This document shows, in pieces, positions 55,059 through 64,000 of a DNA stretch of 64,000 nt. Each line of letters begins with the position of its first letter. Position 1 is the first letter of the stretch. Both the position numbers and the translations under genes were made by a program. The notes beneath the pieces were generated by a model. It made no database searches, was not told the origin of the DNA, and saw nothing but the letters and a program-made list of their open reading frames with translations. Source of the stretch: Bisporella sp. PMI_857 (Eukaryota; Ascomycota; Leotiomycetes; Helotiales; Helotiaceae); the NCBI GenBank assembly GCA_021307315.1, contig JAJSPD010000012.1:310001-374000 (forward strand), read 5' to 3'.

Positions 55059-58000
55059 TTACGGCCCACGATTTGCAGCCGATGAACTTGCGGGACTTCC
55101 GTCTGCAATGAGCCTTCCCTCAGCCGCTTCTGCGCCCAATAATCTTCTTACCTCTGGATTCAGTCTTAGTTCATCATTTGCTAAATCGCAATTTGTGTTC
55201 CGTTGCTTAACGCCACCAAATAGGCATTCCAAGAGATCTTCGTTTTCGACCATTTCGCCTCCTTTGCCGCCCTTTGCTAAAAGATTCGTAAGGGATGCTT
55301 GCTGCAGTTCAAGTGAGTTAGCTTCCTCGAGGTTTTTGTCATTTAGTTCATTAATTATGACTTCCTTCCCCTTGCCCTTGACCTTGTTATTCATTGAGTT
55401 TTGATCGATATGTTCCATGCGTCGTTTGACAGAGAGCGTATGAATTGATTCCTCAACAGTGCCATCTACCAAATAAAGCCAGACATTTGTTTGCTGGTGT
55501 TGCCCAATTCTATCCACCCGTGCTATTGCCTGAAGCTCCAGAGCAGTGTTCAAAAGCGGCTCGCAGAGGAAGACATGGCTAGCATTGACCAGATTCAGCC
55601 CGGAGGAGTGGGCTCGCGCATGGAGAAGAAAGCATTCAATCGCTGGATCATTCTTGAACCTGCTAATCCCATTAGGCTTATCGATCGAGGAAAACCCAAT
55701 TCTAAATCTCTGAAAAGCCTGCGCCAATACATCCAAGAAGTCTTTAAACTGGGAATAAATGATAGATTTGGCTCCTGGGTCAGATTCTCTAAGCCATATC
55801 AGGTGGCGTGCCAGCGTGTCAACCTTTGTGGTGAATGATGGGCCGTCTAGCTCAATGCCCTTTATTTCAGCAAGTTTGGCTTTGCTGACTTCTGAATAGA
55901 TTGCCGACTTCCTAGATTTTGAGGGAGACGCTGTTTCCTGTGTAGATTCATGAGCATCCTCAGTTTGAATTGACAGTTCTTGCGGCTTGTACGTAATCTG
56001 GTGTAAGTCAGCTTGACTTAGCTTCCTCTTACAGACAGGGCAATTGTGATGGCTGTGCCACCAGAGCCGAATGCATTCTTTGCAGTATTGATGGCCGCAA
56101 ACAGTGAGGGCACCAATTTCAAATGTCTCCCGGCAGATGACACAAATGCGTTGTTCCTGCGGATTCTCGACCTCCATTCTAAGGTGCTCTAGGTATTTCC
56201 GTTTTGATTTCGCAGCAGCAATTTTTCTTGAGAGACTTTCTTCATCTTCTAGCATTTTAGGAAGAATGTTCTGATCGACCGAGTCTTCCAAAGGTGCGAC
56301 TGAATCTGACAGCTGCTGAAGTTGACGATAGTAATCAAGTCTCGCATTCATCAATGTGGTGAACAAGTCCAGCTCCTTTTCAAGACCGGTTGTTGCTTTC
56401 GCTTGCTTACTCGATTGTGTTTGTGTTATGTCTAGTTGTTTTTCAACAATGGACAACTCGTTCTGTGCGCGGGTATTGCCCATCTCAGCGTCAATCCGCA
56501 GAGTTTGCACTAATGCTCGGAGCGCCGCCACTATACCTCTTACGGATCCCATTGTATTGACCGGCCGAAGCTCAGCGCGAATTCTAAGAAGAGCAATTGT
56601 CTTCTCTGGGCATGGCCCATCGCCATCCTTAGCCAAAGTTAGAGCAGTTTTGACCTCCTGCTTCACGGAGTAGTTCTCCTGCCCAGTGAGAACTTCATGA
56701 CGATCTGCGACAACAGCCCTTAGAGCTTGGACAAAAGCCATTACTTCGTCCTGGGTCTTAGTCGACTCTTCATATTCTTCTCCCGTTATCTCTAGACCTT
56801 CATCTTCGTCTACTAGTGGCCGAAGAAGAAACTGTATGATGCTCTCTCTCCATTCATCAATGATATTGGCCTGTGCATCTAGGATTTTGGCTAAAGAATC
56901 AAGATCATCCATAATTCTGCGACTTTCAATACCACCATTGGGAGGACTTGTGTGAAACTCAGGAATTGACACAAAAGACTGTGTACTTGCTTTCCGGCTT
57001 ACTTCTCGCATATACTTTTCTGCTTTCTTAAAGGTCTAGAGGCATACCGGTTAGCAACCTTAAGAATGGTAAAGGAAACAGTATAACTCGAGCTCGCAAC
57101 ATAATGATGCGAGAATATTTCCATCTCACAAAGAGGCTGTCAACTTTAATTCAGGTACCATCACCAGCCTTGGAGACTAGGCGTAATACCTATGTAGCGA
57201 GGGTCATGTAGTGACAGCTTTGTAAAAGTGCAAATTATTGTCTTAACTCACTTCTTGCAGGATTTCTCTTCTCAAGTTCTTAGCGACTTCGTATCCTTCG
57301 ATTTCGAGCTTCTCCAGTGCCTGATACTCGGGTGAGTCTGGTATAGTAGCTTCGTTATTCTTGTGGTTTGTTTTAATCTGGAAATATGCACTAGCAATGA
57401 AGAACACAGCCATATGCTCGATTTCCAGAGAACTTCGTAATCTGAGGCGTAGGGTACTAAGGCGCAACGACAGCTCCGATCTTGCTCCATGTTAGCTAGA
57501 TTTCGATGAAGAGAATCATAAATAGAAATTACTCCACAGCCCTGTCTTCGTCCTTGCTGACATCATTAGCCTCAGCCGATAATTTTCCGCTCTCAAGTTG
57601 TACAAGTTCTCGGCACTCTTCTACAAGTGAAGAGGCCTCATGCTTAACCCCTGTCCAGATCGCAAGTGCCTCTCTAACTCGTGGAGAATTTTCGAGCAGT
57701 TGTCCTCTTCTCAATTTCGAGGATAGCATTTTGCGCTCATCACCTCGAATACTGACGTCAGTATTCTCCATCATGGCGCTAAGTACTCTGAAATAATGTT
57801 AGTGTTACCCTAAAACCCGAGAGTTTCCACTCACTCGTCTACTGTCCTCAAAGGTCCATCTTTGTAGCCTAACGCACGTCGGTTTCTACCACCAATTTCG
57901 GGGTGCAAAGCAGTTTGTCGTAGTCGAACTAGCCACATTCTCATTTTCTCAGCCATAGCATCGTCAAATTCCCAATCATCAATAAGAGAGTTTCCCTCAG

Positions 58001-59888
58001 GATCAAAATCTATATCTTCACACATTTGAGCGAAAAGTTCTTGGTAGTGTTGTTCTTCGATTGGAGTAAAGGGCATTGTTATAATATAACGTCTTTGCGC
58101 TGGAAGCTTTAATTCATTCCTCACATCGTGCTTGCTATGTCGAAGTGTTAAGTGACCAAAAAGCCTGCGAAATTCGAATTTATGAGACGTTATGAGTGAT
58201 GTCCAAACATGTTTTGTGGATGCATACGGCTCGTAGCGCAAGAATATCAATAGACCGAGGAGGTCATTAACGTCCTTCCTCACGGGTGTACCAGTAATAC
58301 ACCAAGCATTAATGCGTGGAATCAGTCGTGCTACTACAGCGGCATTACTCACACCAGTCTCAATCATTTGCGCCTCGTCTATGCATACTCTCCACCAAGA
58401 GAGCTGGACAAGAGGAGATCTAGGCCGCGGATACTTAGACACTCGGCGTAACGATTTTTCGGGATTGAGCATAGTATAGTGAATTTCGGCTGCCAGCACC
58501 GCGTAAGTCGAGATAACAACATTGGAATTAGCCAGACAGTCAATCAACTCGTTCTCATTCATATCCTTGTGTGCCCTGACACCTTCATAATGCATTACCT
58601 TAAGTTGCGGCGCATGTCTCTTAATTTCGGAAATCCACTGCTGTAGAATTGAAGGCGGGCTGATAATCAAGGTTGCGGCTGTAGGGCGAACAGTCTGACC
58701 AGTCCATGGATCGAAGACAGTGGATGCTTCCGTCGAACGTTTATGAAGCGTCATCAAGCATATAATTTCCTGTACAGAATTCGTTTGTTAGCAAGGAATA
58801 TGGCGATGAATCAGGGCAATACGCACCAAAGTTTTACCAAGACCCATCTCCTCCGCAAGAATACCGCCTTTGAGAAGCTGTTCTGCTTCTCGGAAAGGGC
58901 CAATATCCAACGTAACAAGACCAAAGAGGTGACTGATGAAGCAAGTCCTCCCCCGAGCATCTTTGGCTTTAATGAATGAGATAGGCAATTCTGATGTTTC
59001 TGGATTCTGCAGACTATTGGCAGCTTCGCGCTTCAGCAACCATTTTACAGCTCGTTTCTGAAATGGGTATAAGTTTGCCTCCAGCTGGTCTGTTTCTAAT
59101 GACTTCCATTCATCATCTGATCTACTTGGTGTGTGAACAGCCTGGTAGAAGTCCTGCGGTGACCATGTCAATTTCTCCGCATGTACATCTAGAAAGTACC
59201 TTTTTAAAATATCAGAAATAAACTGTGGCTTTTGATTGACTCGGGGAATATCATAGGGTGAGATAGTGATATTCCATTTTATCGTAAAATGAAAGACAAC
59301 GTAGTCCAAGCCATTTCTCTCAAGAAGAGAAATGCCGATTTCTGTCCAGATTTTGCCCTGCTCGGTCGACCACTTCTTTTTGTAGATATTATTTGTCTCC
59401 AGAGCGAGCAGCACATCCTCGAGGCCATCCTTATTATCAGGAAACAACGCTTCAAAGACTGGAACGTGTGCTTCGTCTAGAATCGTGATGGCTTGTGGCA
59501 CACCATACCACCATTTTATAGCAGGTTTTATGTTATCGCGATGAAGGGGCTTCGAAAAACTGGATAGTTTCGACCCTTCATATGGTAATTCCCAACAGCA
59601 CTCGTTTACCGTGATATGCTCGAGGCGACTTTCCTCGGCAATGATTTGTTTGCCTTCGAAATCTTTAGACGTGCCTATCTTTCTCTCTATTTTTTGGCGT
59701 TTGCGTGGTGGTTCGTGTACAGAGTGATAGTTTGACACCCATGATATGAGAATGTCTGGAATTTGGCCAGCTTGATCCCCAGATGGCATTCCATTTTGAT
59801 TATTCGCGTGTCGGTCTGGCGCCCTTGCGATATCCTGTCCGCGGGAGGGACCTGTCCGCCGTCCTCCTCTCCTTGCTAGTCGTCCCAT
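55059..59888 (-). CDS. SNF2-family ATPase with RING finger (SHPRH/Irc20-like E3 ubiquitin ligase), 1485 aa
   Basis: Five exons: 59888-58827, 58769-57835, 57787-57533, 57480-57252, 57035-55059; frame closes to 1485 codons. Walker A is GGILAEEMGLGKT, split from EIICLMTLH by intron 1 (near residue 354). Helicase motifs follow: IISPPSILQQW, VVISTYAVLAAE, the Walker B DEAQ (CIDEAQMIE) and AWCITGTPVRKDV. A long coiled insertion comes next, then a C3HC4 RING (CVICRETF, VCGHQYCKECIRLW, NCPVCKRK) near residue 1125, then the second helicase lobe (SIIYSQFKDFLDVL, ALELQAIARVDRIGQ). RING placed between the lobes is the SHPRH/Irc20 plan: nuclear, DNA-damage tolerance and chromatin-linked ubiquitination. 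The N terminus (GRLARRGGRRTGPSRG) is basic. Confidence 0.95.
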
Positions 59889-60266
59889 CGTTGTTGATTA
59901 TCTAGTACACGGTTCATTCTCGAAAGGGAGTTGGGTAAGATGCTGAGAAAGTTCTCCTATGTATGCAACTGGCAATAGAATTGTGTGAGAGACAGATTAG
60001 AAGATTGGGTAAGGTTTAGGTTGCCATCTGCACAAATGTTGATAGGAAAGTACTGCCGTCAACGCTAGTCCAGACCGCCCGATAAGCTCTTATCAGCTTG
60101 CTAGTCCAACCACGAGAACACGTGATTCGCCTAAGTGGGTCATCCGAATTTGATAGGGTTGACAAAAGATCCTCCGAACAACAGAGTTGTTTGGTTGCTA
60201 ACAGCGCGCCAGTGGTATGCAATCTCTGTTTCTAAGGTTCACACGCTTATTTAATATCGGCAGAAT
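59889..60266. promoter_or_regulatory. bidirectional promoter with E-box CACGTG at 60119-60124
   Basis: 378 bp between divergent starts of the SNF2/RING helicase and mS41. GAACACGTGATT lies 143-148 bp before the mS41 ATG. Same CACGTGAT core as in the promoters at 37.9 kb and 54.7 kb. Confidence 0.5.
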
Positions 60267-61108
60267 ATGTTTAGCTCAATAATTAAGCCCGTCTCACGGC
60301 CGATACCTTCCTTCCTGTTACCATTCCGAAAATCATCCTCAGCATCACAGGCCAGAAGTTTAACCCAAGCCCTGAGCCGGCAGAAGGCACCACGCCCACC
60401 AAGGACAACTCCATTCGTTCCAGATGTGAAAACATTTCTCACATTGATTGGCAGATCCCTTAGCAAACACAGCGACAAAATTACATCCTGGCGAGATCTA
60501 TTCACCTTAACATCTGGACAACTAAAAGGCTTGGGAATTGAGCCTGCACGCGATCGCCGCTACCTTCTTCGGTGGCGTGAGAAGTTCCGAGCTGGTTTGT
60601 TTGGTATTGGAGGTGACTTGAAGTATGTGGACAATGGGAGGGCAGAGCTGCGTGTTGTAAAATTGTGGAGATCGAAAAATAGAAATGTCCGCAAGCAGGT
60701 GGTAAACGTGCCTTCCAGCATTTCTGCGCAGGGAAAGCCCAAGGAGCATCTTCCTATTCCAACGGGCTTCCATATCAAAGGCGCCAAAACCATCATAGGC
60801 AAGGCAGTCCAACCACTCAAAGGGAAAATGGGGGCTAAGCTTGTGGTATCTGAGGGATTGTGGGAAGACAAGAGAGGCAGAGTCATAGATGGAGGAGAGC
60901 GACGCAGGGTAAGGATATTTAGGGAGTGGCATAGCTCCATTCATAGAATGATCCATGGATTAGTATCGCGCGTGGGAGCAACGTGGAGTCCATGGATTAT
61001 GTTACAAGTTCGGTTCCCTATTCTTTGAGCAATTGCTGACTTCTCAATCTATTACAGGCTGAAGTGGCTGCGAAACGACGTGGGGAAGAGAGACGCGCTG
61101 CAAGATAG
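60267..61108 (+). CDS. FYV4: mitochondrial small-subunit protein mS41 (Fyv4, IGR motif), 230 aa
   Basis: Two exons, 60267-60908 and 61058-61108. A mitochondrial presequence (MFSSIIKPVSRPIPSFLLPF, then RKSSSASQARSLTQALSRQ) precedes the IGR domain: PFVPDVKTFLTLIGRSLSKH, WRDLFTLTSGQLKGLGIEPA, RDRRYLLRWREKFRAGLFGI. This signature defines Fyv4/mS41 of the mitochondrial 37S subunit. The C-terminal half (KLWRSKNRNVRKQVVNVP, GFHIKGAKTIIGKAVQPLKG) is common in Pezizomycotina orthologues and makes them longer than yeast Fyv4 (130 aa). The last exon encodes a short basic tail (AEVAAKRRGEERRAAR). The first in-frame ATG was used. Confidence 0.92.
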
Positions 61109-63351
61109 ACGATGGATTTCGCAGCCCTACGGATGTATGTCCTCGGTGGTGTGTAGGGTGCCACCAGCCCCTCTATAGCATTGCAGGAGCCTGGAATTTG
61201 GTGTGTTAGGCTTCCAGAATATCCTGCGCACAGATGTGTATTTTAGCTGTACATAGTCCTGGACTTTTTATATCTGATACGTGGTTGTGGGTTTTGGTTG
61301 GTGCGAGCGATTTTCAGGATCGAACTCCACAGTTTGACATGGAAATATGTACGAATATTAGGCCAAAATTCGTGCTAGGAAAAGCTTGCAAATGTTCTGG
61401 GCCTCTCCTCCCCTACCCTTGCTTTTTTTTTTCCTGCTTGCCCAATAGCAAAGCAACGCCGGAACAGGGTAGGTATGGTGGTACCCAACCTTAATTTCAC
61501 AGTGTCTTGGACTACTGTAGCAGATCTAAATATATCCATATAAATCGGCGGCTCCATTTCCCCCAGTTTCCGTTTATACCCTGTCTCAAACCCCTTCGGA
61601 ACACTTGTTGGTTACCTTGCCGACTCCAACCTGCAGTCTCGTAGTTGTAACCAGTAAGTAGCCCTGGGGCAGATATCCAGAATCGAGAAGTATTGCCTTG
61701 GGGACGACGATTCGCGCCGAGACCTGGCTTAGGGACAATAATAAATACAAGTATTACTTATTTCCAACATTTAAGCTCCTAAGCAGCAGGAGAGTCTAGC
61801 TTGCCCCGGATGGGAAGCAGTCGGGCTCTGGTAGTCCGAATGCTTACATTCGATTCTGCTGCACGATTGCGTCTATGGTTCAGCCCATCTTGCATATTAG
61901 GTAGCCGACTGTCACACTACACAACGTCTACAGTGCAGCGTAGAGAGGCATCCGGGATATTACTCACGGTCGCACTCACACTCCCACTCACAGGCTCATG
62001 CGAGGCTTCACACTGGTCTCTTTTGTCGATGACTGTGCCCTTCTGATGATGATGATGAGTAAAAGGCTCTCGTTTGTACGCGCAAGACTGTCGAGAGAGA
62101 CGTGAGATGTGAGTCTACAGAACAAAATGACGTATCGCGTGGAGTCGGGTGACCATGGTTTCCGCTACACTTTTGCCAATGCGCTGTTACTTTTTCTGTA
62201 GAGAAAGGTATATTCGGCACACCTAGACTACTTGTAGATCATCATCGACCAAATATGTGGAGTAAGTTATATGGAATGGCGGATTGAACAAGGGGGGCGG
62301 TCTGGCGAAGCGAAGGTTGTTGTTGCCTGGTTTTCTCTTGATGCTTGGCTGCAGCGATTCAGGAACCAGCAAGCTCAAATCCTCAAGCCATCATGGTGTA
62401 ACATTCACCGGCCTGTTTGTGGCTTTCTTATTCTCATTACGAGAAGCCATTTCTGTTCACATCATCGGAGTAAACCTCAACGGTGCTTTCAGACAGATTT
62501 CGCACTAACTCCGACCCCGGGTTGAAAGACACCCGGTGTAAAATCCCCCCCTCTCTCAAGGATGCCTGCTGTATCCCAAGGTAATATTGCAGAGCTAGAG
62601 GATTCCCACTTTTCGAGGTTATTGCTCCACGCTCCCAGCTTCTCCAGCCTGCTAGGGTTTAACGTATTCGTCGGATTCCATGCCGTCTTCCTCCTTCTCG
62701 ACGCCCAAAAACGCTTCACTTACCGACAAGGCTAGCTGTGAATACCATAGGGGTCCAATCACACTGTACTTGAAGCTCTCAATCACCTGAAGGCTGCCTT
62801 ATAGCCCTATCTGACATGGCTTTCACTGCCGGCAGGGCCCTTGTTTTATGCTTCATTCCAATGCTTCCATTGCTTCCTCTCGTTTGGCCGTTACTTGGGT
62901 CACGTTCTATGGCGCTTCTCCTTGTCTGCAGTCTAACTCCTTTCGAGGCTATGCTTCCCATTCTTATTTCTTATTTGCAAGAGTCCTTCTAATGCACCGT
63001 CTCCGTGCTCAGTTGAGTGTCGCTGGCCTATATCTACTAATGCGGTTCCGGTCTGAGGAAGTTTTAAAATCTGTACAATACCTGACGCTTCCTCAAGACT
63101 GCAATTGTTGTACTTTTATTCCTAACGAGATTTCCACGAATATTTCAAGCTCCACTCTTCCACATTTCCGGTATTATTACCATTCAATCAATTTGGTTCT
63201 TTCCTTTTTGGTAAACCGAGTCACAAGTATTAGTCATTTGGTACACGAGCTTGCGTTACATTGTATGAATTTATTTAGCTCATTCCTATATTTTCTATTA
63301 TGTTAGTGGTGTTAAGTCGAGATTGAAGATGACTAGCTAAAGCATATCAAG
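61109..63351. other. long intergenic region, probable 5' region of the bZIP gene
   Basis: 2.2 kb without a supported gene. Contains a T9 run near 61425, a CACTCACA-rich patch near 61970 and a (GAT)4 microrepeat near 62045. The stretch 62,800-63,300 is pyrimidine-rich, consistent with a long leader of the downstream bZIP gene; short frames here show no domain. Confidence 0.5.
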
Positions 63352-64000
63352 GGACTTTCAAAATATAAACAGCGAGTTTGAGCCGCCAGTTCAACAATCA
63401 ACGAGCGAGCTTCCCCAGATCGTGATCGACGACCTTGATCAGAACCAGACTGTCGAGCACAATTCTGAAGGGGATTCAGCCACCGAGACGGAGATGGCTT
63501 CTTCACATCGATCCTCTCATCACCATTCCGGTTCTTCTTCCAAAGGCAAAGGCCACTCCTCAACTTCAAAATCTAAAGGCAAGAAGGACGATTGGAGCGA
63601 GATCACAGATCCGGAAGAGAGAAGGCGCGTCCAGAATCGGATTGCTCAAAGAAAGTTTCGTAAGCTTATCGCCTTTGACAGCAAATGGACTCGAAACTGA
63701 CCGTATGCGCTGCACCGATAGGTGATAAAGCCAAAGAGGCCAAGGAGCGACAAGATCGAGACGAGGAAAATCGCAGATATGCAGGAAGTTCTTATCACAC
63801 GCCTGATCCAAATGAAATTGAAGAAACGGACGAACTCTCCGGTTTGCCATGGGGATCGTTCTCCTTGAAGCATGTAGTCTCCAAAGGTAACGCACGGGAA
63901 GAGGAGTTTAGAAAGGGGTCGCGACGGGATGAGGACAGAAGCCATTATGAAGACAGGAGCCATTACGAAGATAGAAGCTATTATGATGGGCGAAGCAATT
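63352..64000 (+). CDS. bZIP transcription factor, both ends incomplete
   Basis: The first recognisable exon opens behind a probable CAAG acceptor at 63350 and encodes DFQNINSEFEPPVQQSTSEL, QIVIDDLDQNQTVEHNSEGD, a His/Ser-rich patch (HRSSHHHSGSSSKGKG), then the basic region ITDPEERRRVQNRIAQRKFR (N-x7-R pattern, R-x-A-Q-R-K-F-R). An intron at 63660-63721 splits the Arg codon directly after it, a very common position in fungal bZIP genes. The next exon goes on DKAKEAKERQDRDEENRRYA, then GLPWGSFSLKHVVSKG and a run of YEDRS units to the window edge. The leucine heptads are weak, as in this fungal subclass. Start codon not determined; a short upstream exon is likely. Nuclear, DNA-binding; targets unknown. 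Confidence 0.82.

Noticed and set aside
62848..63306. 152-codon + strand frame upstream of the bZIP gene
   Set aside because: Composition is that of pyrimidine-rich untranslated DNA, no domain, and it is not in phase with the bZIP exon; more likely leader sequence.
1..64000. CRISPR arrays, prokaryotic operons, phage or insertion-sequence genes, secondary-metabolite backbone genes (PKS/NRPS)
   Set aside because: None seen; the gene structures are eukaryotic with spliceosomal introns, and the methyltransferase at the left edge has no biosynthetic neighbours within the window.

Overview
The window is nuclear DNA of a filamentous ascomycete (Pezizomycotina). The genes have many short spliceosomal introns, mostly 45-135 nt with GTAAGT-like donors and CTAAC/CTAAT-like branch points. 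They sit on both strands about 0.3-3 kb apart, and the gene set is typically fungal: Pol delta subunit 2, Ste24, Erg12, Ram2, Mtr2, Rpl38, mitochondrial ribosomal proteins mL34 and mS41, an Irc20/SHPRH-type helicase, Vhc1-like and Avt3-like transporters, and a fungal bZIP factor. The protein texture suggests Leotiomycetes, but that is an impression I cannot prove from the sequence.

Layout. 1-4 kb: a SAM-dependent methyltransferase that runs off the left edge, and a small ABM-domain protein. 4.9-9.5 kb: a seven-exon cation-chloride cotransporter. 10.8-13.8 kb: a vacuolar amino-acid transporter. 14.3-14.7 kb: a tiny probable GPI-anchored protein. 15.6-17.2 kb: DNA polymerase delta subunit 2. 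18.2-25.1 kb: an F-box-like hypothetical protein, mL34, a lysine-rich hypothetical protein, Ste24 and an unidentified multi-exon gene. 27.1-29.8 kb: mitochondrial Met-tRNA synthetase divergent from Mtr2. 30.7-34.1 kb: a 900-residue uncharacterised protein whose last codons lie inside an inserted 476-bp MITE. 34.9-40.2 kb: a densely packed group with a small membrane protein, Rpl38, a dimeric-barrel protein, a NAT9-like acetyltransferase and a serine dehydratase. 40.2-43.5 kb: gene-poor DNA with one broken gene. 43.5-50.8 kb: an Arg-rich membrane protein, farnesyltransferase alpha, mevalonate kinase and a secreted GH114 enzyme. 53.2-61.1 kb: a GNAT, the SNF2/RING helicase and mS41. From 63.4 kb: the start of a bZIP factor that runs off the right edge.

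How the genes relate. Mevalonate kinase, farnesyltransferase alpha and, 23 kb away, the CaaX protease Ste24 act in one route: isoprenoid supply, protein prenylation, CaaX processing. MSM1, mL34, mS41 and possibly the small 34.9-kb protein serve the mitochondrion. Several pairs share short divergent promoters (L34/lysine-rich protein, MSM1/MTR2, barrel protein/NAT9, helicase/mS41), and two of these plus one further promoter carry CACGTGA-type E-boxes.

Most exon structures were worked out by hand so that the reading frame closes across every junction. No homology search was run. Notable points are the MITE that supplies a stop codon, a three-copy dispersed repeat family with terminal inverted repeats, a long in-frame N-terminal extension on farnesyltransferase alpha, and three single-base frame breaks inside otherwise intact genes.
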